In this document: positions 44,926 through 53,456 of the stretch, in pieces
Numbering within the stretch: position 1 is the stretch's first letter
How the letters are laid out: every line of letters starts with the position of its first letter
DNA from: Flavobacterium luteolum
GTDB lineage: Bacteria; Bacteroidota; Bacteroidia; Flavobacteriales; Flavobacteriaceae
Length of the DNA: 64,000 nucleotides
NCBI RefSeq assembly: GCF_027111275.1
Contig: NZ_CP114286.1
Span: forward strand, 5,070,501 to 5,134,500
Direction: 5' to 3'
Made by a program: the position numbers and the translations under genes
The notes under the pieces: model-generated
Told to the model about the DNA's origin: nothing
Database searches by the model: none
Seen by the model: the letters and a program-made list of their open reading frames with translations, nothing else

Positions 44926-46154
44926 AGTACAAAAGATTTCATTTCGGGAGATTCATCGACAAAATTATCGGGTGTTATACTGGGCAATATTTTTTCTGAT
45001 TTATCCAAAAGCGTAATCATGAAACTTCGGAACAAAAGCATAGCCGACGGATTGTTTTCTGTAATAACAGCAAAAAGACTCAGCGGATGAAAAGGCACAT
45101 CGCCAATTCCGTCCCGATTTAAATCGTAGCCTTCATATTTATCCCAATAATTATTATTGAAATGATTTAGAACAAGGCTTCCATTAGTACTGATATCGAA
45201 AGTATTGGAAAGAAAATTATTAAACGAAATCACATTATCCATACAGCTTGCCTGCACTTTCATTCCCCAGCCGTTGTCTTTAAAAATATTACGTTCCAGT
45301 TTTACACGGCTTGTTCCTTCCATGTAAATTCCAGAAGTATTTCGGATAAATTTATTTCCAACAATATAGCTGTCTGAAATTTCTTTGAGCAATAAACCAT
45401 AAGCGGCATCACCCCAATTCTCTTCAAAATAATTGTTAAACATTTTTACATTTCTGGTAAACATAACCGCCACTCCAGCGCCATTATTTTTAAAAACATT
45501 GCCGATGTAAGCATCATCATTGGAGAACATAAAATGTAATCCGTAACGAATGTTGGCTTTAGATACATTTCGCCAGATAACAGAATTGGAAACAAACTCA
45601 AAATAAATTCCGTCACGATGTCCCGAAATTCTATTTCCTATAATCTGCATGCTATCGCTTTTCCAACAATGAATACCATTCCCGATACGCTGTTCTTCTT
45701 TTTGATAGGCTTTTATAGTATTGTTTTTTACGATGCAGTTTGATCCTTTCTGAACATAAATTCCGAAAAAGTTATTCTCTAAAAAATTGTCTTTTACGAC
45801 CACTCCGATTTTATCATATATTTTAATTCCACAGGGATCATTAAGGGAAGCATATCCTGAATTGATCACTTTAAATCCAGAAAAAATTACGCTGTCGGCT
45901 TTTATTGAAACTACTTCATATTTTTGCTGTCCGTCCAGAACTGGCATGTCTTTTCCCTGCAGAACTATTTTTTTATCTATAATAATATTGCCTTCTCGAT
46001 AAATGCCTTTATTGACAATAATGGTATCTCCAGTTTTAGCAAGCTCTATTGCCTTTTTAATTGTTTTAACTAACTTATCTGAACCTACTTCAATCTTTTG
46101 AGACCAGAGACAATTAAAAAACAATAGGAATGAAAGGCAAAAATGAAATTTCAT
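44922..46154 (-). CDS. nosD: NosD, periplasmic beta-helix copper-site maturation protein
   Basis: 410 residues. Signal peptide to FNCLWSQ (about residue 19), then a right-handed parallel beta-helix with repeated NNxxG/N-G-I turns (KNNTIKAYQ, GNRISGHRDGIYFEF, GLHFMFSNDDAYIGN, GAGVAVMFTRN). YWDKYEGYDLNRDGIGDVPF near the C-terminus is a classic NosD segment. It delivers copper or sulfide components to NosZ with NosFY. Coupled to nosF by a 4-nt overlap. Confidence 0.93.
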   Translation of the reverse strand: MKFHFCLSFLLFFNCLWSQKIEVGSDKLVKTIKKAIELAKTGDTIIVNKGIYREGNIIIDKKIVLQGKDMPVLDGQQKYEVVSIKADSVIFSGFKVINSGYASLNDPCGIKIYDKIGVVVKDNFLENNFFGIYVQKGSNCIVKNNTIKAYQKEEQRIGNGIHCWKSDSMQIIGNRISGHRDGIYFEFVSNSVIWRNVSKANIRYGLHFMFSNDDAYIGNVFKNNGAGVAVMFTRNVKMFNNYFEENWGDAAYGLLLKEISDSYIVGNKFIRNTSGIYMEGTSRVKLERNIFKDNGWGMKVQASCMDNVISFNNFLSNTFDISTNGSLVLNHFNNNYWDKYEGYDLNRDGIGDVPFHPLSLFAVITENNPSAMLLFRSFMITLLDKSEKILPSITPDNFVDESPEMKSFVL

Positions 46155-46235
46155 GATTTAAGATTTTTATTAAGACGCCCTTTTAGGAATCATTATTTTC
46201 AAGACATAGAAACATATTCCCGAAGCTTCGGTTTT

Positions 46236-47237
46236 CTAGTTATTCAAAATTGCCGTCCATTCTATTTCAAGTCCTTTTGACTGTGCTTCAAAAGCCTTGG
46301 CCTCACTCTTATTAGAAAAAGCGGCAATATTTCCGTTCATTGGACTTTTTATCGTGCCACCCGAAACAAAAAAGGCATTTTCTGCCTTAATGAGTTCATT
46401 ATTTTTGTTGTAATCGTGTACGTAATATGCTTTTATTTTGGTGTCTTTGTGCTCCTTACAATAATGTGCCATACAAGCAATATCATCAAACTTGTATGCC
46501 CTTCCTTTCTCCGTAATAATTTCGGCTCCATGTCTTCCGTCACTAATTCCCATCATACAGAAATCACAATTATCTGTATTTAGTTTAATAGGAACAGCCT
46601 TGTCTCCAGAACATGAAAAAAGAAAAGCAGGAACCAGCAAAACGCCCAAGAGCCGACCAGATGGTTTAGTATATTTTTCCTTTATAATAGCAGCAAACAG
46701 CAAAGCTCCTACTGTAATCAGCATCCAACCTCCAATATCAGGAACTGAATAAGCACCAAAATTTAACAGCTGTTTGTAGCCAAGCATTGGTGGCTGATAT
46801 GCCATTCCAGGAACTCTAATGGCAGCATTCGGATCTAGATTATGACCGTATTCGTAGTTCCATCTGTAGAAATCGCAAGCAGATAATATCCCGAACAGCA
46901 CAAAAGAAAAAAAGAAAACAAAGAGTCCTTTTCTTTTTGATTTCCAAGCACAAGCAATAGAACTAATACCTAATCCTGCAAGAATAAACGGTAGCACTTT
47001 AAACTCAATAAAATCTTTAGTATGCAATGTTTTCATTCCAATGTAATGATTCAATCCGTTGATGATATCTACATCACCAGCAATCTTAGAAGCATGAAGT
47101 TTTAATACCAAACCTTCTGGATATTGTGGCGCTGTAAGCTCGATTTTCCAGATTGGAAAAAAAATAGCACTAATTAATAAAAGTCCTGATAAAAAGAGCA
47201 TTATTTTGGAAAAAGGGGATAGTTTTTTATTTCTCAT
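46236..47237 (-). CDS. nosL: NosL copper chaperone fused to an N-terminal membrane domain
   Basis: 333 residues, about twice the usual NosL length. Residues 1-190 contain about four membrane helices (12-32, 81-98, 104-124, 170-186) and a loop with YRWNYEYGHNLDPNAAI. Residues 195-209 look like a lipobox (LLVPAFLFSC, Cys 209). The NosL domain follows with C224-x2-C227-M-M (DNCDFCMMGI), GRAYKFDDIACMAHYC and AFFVSGG. NosL is a Cu(I)-binding outer-face lipoprotein that supplies copper to NosZ. The N-terminal part may correspond to a separate membrane protein in other clade II clusters; this is inference. Confidence 0.87.
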   Translation of the reverse strand: MRNKKLSPFSKIMLFLSGLLLISAIFFPIWKIELTAPQYPEGLVLKLHASKIAGDVDIINGLNHYIGMKTLHTKDFIEFKVLPFILAGLGISSIACAWKSKRKGLFVFFFSFVLFGILSACDFYRWNYEYGHNLDPNAAIRVPGMAYQPPMLGYKQLLNFGAYSVPDIGGWMLITVGALLFAAIIKEKYTKPSGRLLGVLLVPAFLFSCSGDKAVPIKLNTDNCDFCMMGISDGRHGAEIITEKGRAYKFDDIACMAHYCKEHKDTKIKAYYVHDYNKNNELIKAENAFFVSGGTIKSPMNGNIAAFSNKSEAKAFEAQSKGLEIEWTAILNN

Positions 47238-47252
47238 AATAATTCAAAATAA

Positions 47253-47280
47253 AAGGGAACAAAGAATACTTTGTTCCCTT
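47253..47280 (-). terminator. Strong hairpin between nosZ and nosL
   Basis: AAGGGAACAAAG (47253-47264) pairs perfectly with CTTTGTTCCCTT (47269-47280) over 12 bp with a 4-nt loop. A T-rich tract follows on the minus strand. It looks like a terminator or 3' stabiliser that would lower expression of the maturation genes relative to nosZ. Confidence 0.75.
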
Positions 47281-47292
47281 ATGGGTTACTGG

Positions 47293-49266
47293 CTATTCTT
47301 TTGGTAAATTGGTACCTACGCTATACGTAATTGGAACATTGCTTCCTGCTGGCGAAACTCGCACATATCCTTGCATTTCTTGGTGCAAAGCACTGCAGAA
47401 GTCTGTACAATAGAATGGGAAAATTCCTTTTTTCTCAGGAACCCATTTTAATGTTAAGGTTTCTCCTGGCATGATTAGCAATTCGGCGTTGTTTGCTCCT
47501 TTTATGGCAAATCCGTGAGGAACATCCCAGTCTTGCTCAAGGTTGGTGACATGGAAATACACTTCGTCTCCAACGCGAATTCCTTCGATATTATCTGGGG
47601 CAAAGTGCGAACGAATACAAGTCATATAAATATGTACTTTATTGCCTTCTCGAACTACTTTAGATTCTTTTTCACCTTTAGTCGCAAAAGGATGTTTGTT
47701 GGCTGCAATATCATAATATTTCAGCTGTCCATTATTTCTAACTTTATCTGCTGGAATACCTTGTGCATAGTGCGGTTCTCCAATAGTCGGGAAATCCAGA
47801 AGCAATTTCATTTTATCTCCGCTGATGTCAAACAGCTGAGCACTTTGTGCCAATTCTGGACCAGTTGGCAAATAACGGTCTTTGGTAATTTTATTGTAAA
47901 CCACCATGTATTTTCCAAATGGTTTTTCTGTATTTCCACCAGGAACCATTAAGTGTCCAGGAGAATAATAAGTTGCTTTTCTGTCTAAAACTTTTAAGTC
48001 TTTGATGTTCCATTTCACTACTTCAGATGAAACGAACATTGTAGTATAAGCATTTCCTTTTCCGTCAAATTCGGTATGAAGAGGTCCTAAACCAGGTTTT
48101 TGAACTTCTCCATGAAGAGCAGCTTCGTATTTTACAACCGGAATTCCAGCATAATTGCCATCAAATTGTTTTTTAGCAATAGCATCTTTCAATTTTGTAA
48201 AGCTAAATACAGGAATTAAAGCCGCCAATTTTCCACTACCTACAATATATTCTCCTGTTGGATCAATATCACAGCCGTGTGGTGATTTCGGACATGGAAT
48301 CATGTAACAAATATCTTTCAATTCAGAAGCATCTAGAGTTAAAACCTCATTCTTAATTTCAGATTTAGCACTTTGAGTTTTTTCATCCCAAGTATTGTGG
48401 GCATATTTTGCAGGAATTCGTTTTCCTTTTCCAGCTTTAATATATTCTTCTGCTTTTTTCCAGTTTACTGCCATGATAAAATCCTTATCATTTTTAGAAG
48501 CATTAACTTCCAATAAGGTATTGGCTTGTTCTGTATTATAACATGAGAAGAAAAACCATCCATGAGATTCTTTTTTACCAGGGTGGCTAAGGTCAAAATT
48601 AACACCCGGAGCTATAATTTGGAAAGCAAGATCCAATTCTCCTTCTTTTCCAACTTTCACAAAACTTAAATATCCTTTAAAGTTTTTCTTGTACGTATTA
48701 ATTGGAACATCTCCATTGTCATTATCCGCAGGAACACTAAAACGGCTGGCTCCTACCACATATTCTGTATTTTGGGTAATAAATGGCGAAGAGTGATTTC
48801 CTCCGCAATTTGGAAGCTCAATAATTTCTGCTGTTTTAAACGTTTTCAAATCAATACGCGCAATACGTGGCGTATTATTCGCATTAGCGAAAATCCATCG
48901 TCCATCTACTTCTCCATTGGTTTGTGATAAATCTAAGTGATGCTGATCATCCCAAGGCACATAACCATGTGAAGTATTCAACATTGGTTTTGTTTCTTCA
49001 CTATAACCATAACCGCTTTGCGGATCTTGAGAAAAAACCGGCATTACCTTTAGCAATCTTCCGCTCGGAAGTCCGTAAACACTGACCTGACCGCTAAAAC
49101 CGCCCGATACAAAGTTGTAGAATTCATCATATTTTCCGGGTGCTACATAGACTTTTTGGGCCGCATCGCCTTCAACAGCATCTGTAGAATCTTTCGGTTT
49201 GCACGAAACAAACAAAGCACACCCTAACGTAACAACGAAAATCGATTTTAAAAATTTATTTTTCAT
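47293..49266 (-). CDS. nosZ: Nitrous oxide reductase, clade II, lipoprotein form
   Basis: 657 residues. The Sec/lipoprotein signal peptide has lipobox FVSC (Cys about 22) and no twin-arginine motif, marking the Sec-dependent clade II. The beta-propeller CuZ domain includes DDQHHLDLS, CGGNHSSPF, DPTGEYIVGSGKL and GPLHTEFDGKG. The C-terminal cupredoxin CuA site is FYCTDFCSALHQEM, with Cys 620, Cys 624, His 628 and Met 631. It reduces N2O to N2 in the periplasm, anchored to a membrane. Second gene of the operon after a c-type cytochrome. Confidence 0.96.
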   Translation of the reverse strand: MKNKFLKSIFVVTLGCALFVSCKPKDSTDAVEGDAAQKVYVAPGKYDEFYNFVSGGFSGQVSVYGLPSGRLLKVMPVFSQDPQSGYGYSEETKPMLNTSHGYVPWDDQHHLDLSQTNGEVDGRWIFANANNTPRIARIDLKTFKTAEIIELPNCGGNHSSPFITQNTEYVVGASRFSVPADNDNGDVPINTYKKNFKGYLSFVKVGKEGELDLAFQIIAPGVNFDLSHPGKKESHGWFFFSCYNTEQANTLLEVNASKNDKDFIMAVNWKKAEEYIKAGKGKRIPAKYAHNTWDEKTQSAKSEIKNEVLTLDASELKDICYMIPCPKSPHGCDIDPTGEYIVGSGKLAALIPVFSFTKLKDAIAKKQFDGNYAGIPVVKYEAALHGEVQKPGLGPLHTEFDGKGNAYTTMFVSSEVVKWNIKDLKVLDRKATYYSPGHLMVPGGNTEKPFGKYMVVYNKITKDRYLPTGPELAQSAQLFDISGDKMKLLLDFPTIGEPHYAQGIPADKVRNNGQLKYYDIAANKHPFATKGEKESKVVREGNKVHIYMTCIRSHFAPDNIEGIRVGDEVYFHVTNLEQDWDVPHGFAIKGANNAELLIMPGETLTLKWVPEKKGIFPFYCTDFCSALHQEMQGYVRVSPAGSNVPITYSVGTNLPKE

Positions 49267-49298
49267 AAGGCTATTATTTTGATTTTGATTCCTTTTAA

Positions 49299-49787
49299 TT
49301 ATTTTACTCCATCATTCTGGCGCATATATTCCAAAATAGATCTTGCTTCATCTTCTGTTAACCCTTGGTTAGGCATACGAATCATGCAAAGCTCTAATTG
49401 CGCTTGCAATTCTGGATCTTTATCAATCATTGGGTCTGGATTGGTAATAAAATTCATGATCCATTGAGGTGTTCTTCTTTCTGTTACCCCTTTCCATCCC
49501 GGACCAACTAATTTTTCATCTGTTGGTTTATGACAGGAGGTGCATTTTACTTCGGCAGTCTTAAGCCCTTTTTCAGCTAATGCTTTATCTAAAGAAGCTC
49601 CTAATTCAACTGTTTCATACTTCCCAAGACCTCTTTTTGGATCATAAGATTCTGCATCAGCTGTTTTTTCAGCTGTTTTCTCAGCTGCAGTTGGAGTAGA
49701 AAAATCCTGATCGGTGTTTGACTTTTCTTTCCCGCATGATGTTAGCAGGACAAAACCAAACATTGTTAATAAGAATAGTTTGTTCAT
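49299..49787 (-). CDS. c-type cytochrome lipoprotein of the nos operon
   Basis: 162 residues. Lipoprotein signal peptide (lipobox LLTSC, Cys 18), a flexible Thr/Ala/Glu linker, then one class I haem c domain with CTSCH at residues 82-86 and a candidate Met ligand in MIRMPNQGLTEDE. It probably donates electrons to NosZ. It is the first gene of the operon, 32 nt upstream of nosZ. Its promoter is predicted at 49819-49826 with an activator palindrome at 49848-49863. Confidence 0.9.
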   Translation of the reverse strand: MNKLFLLTMFGFVLLTSCGKEKSNTDQDFSTPTAAEKTAEKTADAESYDPKRGLGKYETVELGASLDKALAEKGLKTAEVKCTSCHKPTDEKLVGPGWKGVTERRTPQWIMNFITNPDPMIDKDPELQAQLELCMIRMPNQGLTEDEARSILEYMRQNDGVK

Positions 49788-49818
49788 TACTTTGTTTTTT
49801 ACTTGTTAAACTTTTGAT

Positions 49819-49826
49819 CAAAATTC
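49819..49826 (-). promoter_or_regulatory. Predicted -7 element of the nos operon
   Basis: On the minus strand the box reads GAATTTTG (5 of 6 informative bases of TAnnTTTG). Its centre is exactly 33 nt from the centre of the palindrome at 49848-49863. Predicted leader is about 26 nt. Confidence 0.55.
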
Positions 49827-49847
49827 CAAAACTTGTTTTTCTCAAAG

Positions 49848-49863
49848 TATGATTACAATCATA
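49848..49863. promoter_or_regulatory. Crp/Fnr-type palindrome 2, shared by divergent nos and copper-uptake promoters
   Basis: TATGATT-AC-AATCATA, a perfect 7-2-7 palindrome centred at 49855.5. TAnnTTTG-like boxes lie 33 nt from its centre on both sides, so one dimer site could activate both directions. Confidence 0.75.
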
Positions 49864-49884
49864 TCCTCAAAAAAAAGTTCATAA

Positions 49885-49892
49885 TACCTTCG
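49885..49892 (+). promoter_or_regulatory. Predicted -7 element of the copper-uptake operon
   Basis: TACCTTCG (5 of 6 informative bases of TAnnTTTG), centred 33 nt from the palindrome at 49848-49863. Predicted leader to the ATG at 49915 is about 17 nt. Confidence 0.5.
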
Positions 49893-49914
49893 TATTCTCA
49901 AAAATCAACAAGCA

Positions 49915-50283
49915 ATGAAATTTTGCATTTACATATTTTTGTTTGCAGTGGTATTTCGTCCAGCATTTCCATTTCTGGATTATGTGGTCAACTACCATTA
50001 CATTGCAACTGAATTATGCGAAAACAAAAATGCCCCTGAACTTCATTGTAACGGAAAATGTCATTTGAAAAAAGAATTAGCAAAAAGCTATAAAAATGAC
50101 ACACCAGCTTCTAACGAAAAGAAAAGTGAAACAACCGAAACTGTGGTTCTGTTTATTGTAAAAATTCCAGTATTTTCTTTTGAAAAAAATAGAGCTCCTA
50201 CATTTATAGTAAATGCTTTTTACAACAACTTATATTCTCATTTAGAGGCAGTAAATATCTTGCGTCCTCCAATTTTCATTTGA
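49915..50283 (+). CDS. Small exported Cys-containing protein of the copper-uptake set
   Basis: 122 residues. A hydrophobic start (FCIYIFLFAVVFRPAFPFL) could be a signal peptide or anchor. It is followed by ELCENKNAPELHCNGKC, a Cys-x10-Cys-x3-Cys stretch that recurs, from memory, in small Bacteroidetes proteins beside TonB receptors. A second hydrophobic stretch (TVVLFIVKIPVFSF) and RPPIFI lie at the end. The Cys pattern suggests metal binding, unproven. First gene of a three-gene plus-strand run whose products all look copper-related. Confidence 0.65.
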   Translation: MKFCIYIFLFAVVFRPAFPFLDYVVNYHYIATELCENKNAPELHCNGKCHLKKELAKSYKNDTPASNEKKSETTETVVLFIVKIPVFSFEKNRAPTFIVNAFYNNLYSHLEAVNILRPPIFI

Positions 50284-50358
50284 TTTTTATTTCATTCTTT
50301 TCCTTCTATCGAATTCATTCGGCAGACCTTTTATTATCATTATTTAAATTAAAATCTC

Positions 50359-51207
50359 ATGAAAATTTTAAAATACACAGCCATTTTATTTCTAGTAATT
50401 ACCTTATTCTCTTGTTCTTCTGACGACGATTCTTCTTCATCTCCAGTTGATGAAACAAGCGGACTTCATAAAATACAGGAAATCGCAAATGACACTCATA
50501 TTATAGAATTGTATTCATCAACAGGTTCTTTGGTGCAGGGTTACAATCATATTTCACTTCGAATAAAAGACAAGAAAACCAGTACTTATATTACCGATGC
50601 TAAACTTGATTGGGCACCGCTTATGCACATGAGCATGATGCAGCATTCTTGTCCTAAATCAGTTGTTAGTAAAGCATCAGACAAAAAGACTTTGTACGAA
50701 GGCGATATCATTTTTCAGATGGCACAAAATGCAACAGAGTATTGGGAACTCAGTTTTAATTACACCGTTAATAATGTTGCTTATACTGCAGCAGACAAAA
50801 TAAATGTTCCTGCATCGGCAAAACGAACTGTAAGCTCTTTTAAAGGAAGCGACGGAAGCAATTACGTAATTGCCTATATCGCACCATCTTCTCCAAAAGT
50901 GGCAATAAACGACATGACAGTAGGAATTTACAAAATGAAGGATATGATAACTTTTGAGGCTGTAAATAATTTCAAAATCAAAATCGATCCAAGAATGCCA
51001 AGTATGGGTAATCATGGTTCTCCAAACAATACAGATTTGCTTCAATCTGAAACCAATGGATTCTATAAAGGAAAACTCTCTCTAACCATGACAGGATATT
51101 GGAAAATAAATCTGCAGGTTCTCAATGAAAAAGATGAAATTCTAAAAGGAGAAGCTATTACTGCTGACAAAACAGAAAGCAGTCTCTATTTTGAAATTGA
51201 ATTTTAA
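50359..51207 (+). CDS. Periplasmic lipoprotein with YtkA/FixH-like domains, copper-related
   Basis: 282 residues. Lipobox ITLFSCSS (Cys about 19) with an Asp/Ser-rich tether. Two Ig-like halves follow. The first has the Met/His cluster PLMHMSMMQHSC, and the second has DPRMPSMGNHGSPNN followed by GFYKGKLSLTMTGYWKINL, the pattern of YtkA/FixH-like domains. Met/His clusters of this kind bind copper. The gene lies 75 nt after the small Cys protein and 60 nt before the TonB receptor, so it may pass copper from the receptor to NosZ assembly; this is inference. Confidence 0.8.
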   Translation: MKILKYTAILFLVITLFSCSSDDDSSSSPVDETSGLHKIQEIANDTHIIELYSSTGSLVQGYNHISLRIKDKKTSTYITDAKLDWAPLMHMSMMQHSCPKSVVSKASDKKTLYEGDIIFQMAQNATEYWELSFNYTVNNVAYTAADKINVPASAKRTVSSFKGSDGSNYVIAYIAPSSPKVAINDMTVGIYKMKDMITFEAVNNFKIKIDPRMPSMGNHGSPNNTDLLQSETNGFYKGKLSLTMTGYWKINLQVLNEKDEILKGEAITADKTESSLYFEIEF

Positions 51208-51267
51208 ATCTAAAAAATAATCAGAAAGAGACATAAAACAATTTGTCTCTTTCTATTAAAGTAAGAA

Positions 51268-53265
51268 ATGATGAAAAATCTAACAGCAACCTTCTTGGCT
51301 GTATTTTCAACAATATGCTGGGCGCAGGAAAAACCAAATGACAGTCTTGAAACCGTAAAGCTTAACGAAATAATTGTCATTGGAAGTAAACCTTCTTTAC
51401 ATCTAAAACAATCAAAATCATTAACCTCTGTAGAAGAATATCTCTCAAAATCATCAAAAGTTAATATGATTAAAAGAGGGGCCTATGCTTGGGAACCAGT
51501 TATAAATAACATGGCTACAGAACGCACCGTGATTACGATTGACGGAATGCGCATATTTGGCGCCTGTACCGACAAAATGGATCCGATTACTTCTTATGTT
51601 GAGGTTTCAAATTTGGCCGAAGCCAGCGTCGCATCTGGACAGCAGGCAAGCTGTCACGGTGCCGGAATTGGCGGATCTGTCGATTTAAAACGCAATCAGT
51701 TTAGTGATAAAAATACAGGCTGGAACGGCAGTTTAAATTCTGGTTTTGAAAGCAATAATCTTCAAAAAATTATTGGTGCGTCTTTAGGCTATAATGATTC
51801 TCGATTTTATACCCATATCGATTTTATGCATCGAGATGCCGATAATTATAAAGCAGGAGGCAATAAAGAAATCAGTTTTTCTCAATTTACCAAATACAAC
51901 ATTTCTGCCAGTGCAGGATATTTTATAAACAAACAAAACCTTTTGGAAGCTTCTGTAATTTATGACAAAGCGACAAATGTGGGCTACCCTGCCCTTCCTA
52001 TGGATGTTTCTTTAGCCGAAGCTAAAATTGTATCTCTAAGTTATAAATATGTACCAAAATCAAGTCTGATAACAAACTGGGAAACAAAAGGATATTTCAA
52101 TTCTATAACCCACAAAATGGACGATACCAAAAGACCAAGCGTACCGATACACATGGATATGCCAGGATGGTCTGATACTTATGGTTATTATTCGAGAATT
52201 AATGGAAAAATTAAAAACCATAGTTTTCTAGCTGACTTGAATGGTTTTTACAATAAGTCAATTGCAGAGATGACAATGTATCCTTCGGATCCTAACGAAA
52301 ATCTGATGTTTATGTGTACGTGGCCGGATGTCAGAACTTTGTACAACGCATTGTCTTTAGAAGATAATATTACTATTTCCGAAAAAGATCATCTGAGAAT
52401 TGGCGCAAATCTCGGATTCCAGAATAATACCGTAGCAAATGATTTCGGATTAGCGAGTCTCCGCATTTTTTATCCTGATATGGATGCTTCAAAAAACCGA
52501 TTTCTAAAAAGCTTTGCCACAAATTATACCAAAAATAAAGGGCAGTTTGAGTTCGGATTTGGTTTGGCTTATGCCGAAAGAGCTCCTTCGGTTTCTGAAG
52601 GCTACGGATTTTATCTGTATAACAGCAGTGATTTTTATGATTATATCGGAAATCCCAATATAAAAAATGAAAATGCTATCGAAGGAAACTTTTCTGTTGG
52701 GTATAAAGCATCGCAAATCAAAGCAAAAATTACAGGTTCCTACTTCTATTTTTCAAACTATATAATAGGTAAAATTGATCCTAATACGCTTCCTATGACT
52801 ATTGGTGCTTCTGGAGTAAAAAGATATGAAGCCATTGACAATGCCAAAATATTCAACACTGATTTTAATCTGACTTATGATTTTCTGGAAAATTGGCAAT
52901 TTAAATCGCAACTGACTTATAGTTTTGGAAAAGATAATGAAGGAAATAATCTGCCATTTATAAGTCCGATTAAATACAGCGCTGGAATCGATTTTAAGAA
53001 AGAAAAAATTAATGCTGGAATTAATGCTTTAGGAAATCTGGCTCAAAATGAATTTGCAAAAGTGTACGGACAAACCAAAACTCAAGATTATCTCATTTTT
53101 GGACTTAATGCAGGCTATACTTTCAATTGGAGCCAAAACAGAATAAAAATACAAACTGGTGTAGAAAACATTTTTGACAAATATTACACCACTTATGCCG
53201 ACTGGAATAAAATTCCGCGAATGGGACGAAATGTCTTTGTAAATCTCACTTTCAATTTTCATTAA
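51268..53265 (+). CDS. TonB-dependent receptor of the OprC/NosA copper family
   Basis: 665 residues. Signal peptide to ICWAQ (about 19), then a plug domain with TVITIDGMRIFGACTDKMDP. The Cys-x3-Met of GACTDKM and the later ASCHGAGIGGSVDL match OprC/NosA copper-binding plugs. A 22-strand barrel fills the rest, ending in an aromatic residue (LTFNFH) as expected for outer-membrane insertion. It imports copper, needed for NosZ. Last gene of the run divergent from nos. Confidence 0.92.
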   Translation: MMKNLTATFLAVFSTICWAQEKPNDSLETVKLNEIIVIGSKPSLHLKQSKSLTSVEEYLSKSSKVNMIKRGAYAWEPVINNMATERTVITIDGMRIFGACTDKMDPITSYVEVSNLAEASVASGQQASCHGAGIGGSVDLKRNQFSDKNTGWNGSLNSGFESNNLQKIIGASLGYNDSRFYTHIDFMHRDADNYKAGGNKEISFSQFTKYNISASAGYFINKQNLLEASVIYDKATNVGYPALPMDVSLAEAKIVSLSYKYVPKSSLITNWETKGYFNSITHKMDDTKRPSVPIHMDMPGWSDTYGYYSRINGKIKNHSFLADLNGFYNKSIAEMTMYPSDPNENLMFMCTWPDVRTLYNALSLEDNITISEKDHLRIGANLGFQNNTVANDFGLASLRIFYPDMDASKNRFLKSFATNYTKNKGQFEFGFGLAYAERAPSVSEGYGFYLYNSSDFYDYIGNPNIKNENAIEGNFSVGYKASQIKAKITGSYFYFSNYIIGKIDPNTLPMTIGASGVKRYEAIDNAKIFNTDFNLTYDFLENWQFKSQLTYSFGKDNEGNNLPFISPIKYSAGIDFKKEKINAGINALGNLAQNEFAKVYGQTKTQDYLIFGLNAGYTFNWSQNRIKIQTGVENIFDKYYTTYADWNKIPRMGRNVFVNLTFNFH

Positions 53266-53309
53266 AATCCAATCAATCAGGTTAACATATAAAAACAAAT
53301 GTAAAACAG

Positions 53310-53325
53310 TATGATTAGAATCATG
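53310..53325. promoter_or_regulatory. Crp/Fnr-type palindrome 3 upstream of nadA
   Basis: TATGATT-AG-AATCATG, centred at 53317.5. The 14-nt core ATGATT-N2-AATCAT is identical in design to the other two sites. A -7 box TATATTTA (53347-53354) is centred exactly 33 nt downstream. Confidence 0.7.
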
Positions 53326-53346
53326 TTTTGAAAAAAATGATGATAA

Positions 53347-53354
53347 TATATTTA
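53347..53354 (+). promoter_or_regulatory. Predicted -7 element of the nadA operon
   Basis: TATATTTA, 5 of 6 informative bases of TAnnTTTG. Start predicted near 53360, leaving a leader of about 97 nt before the nadA ATG. Confidence 0.5.
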
Positions 53355-53456
53355 CCCTATTAAAATTATGTATTAAAATATATTCTAATACAAGCTTAAA
53401 AAAATAAACACCATCAGCTTTATAGGTTGGCAAAGCCGAAAATACAAAGAAAAAAA

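Noticed and set aside
46220..46231. Perfect 12-nt palindrome CCGAAGCTTCGG downstream of nosL
   Set aside because: No loop and no T run, lies between genes of one operon, and is too short to assign a function.
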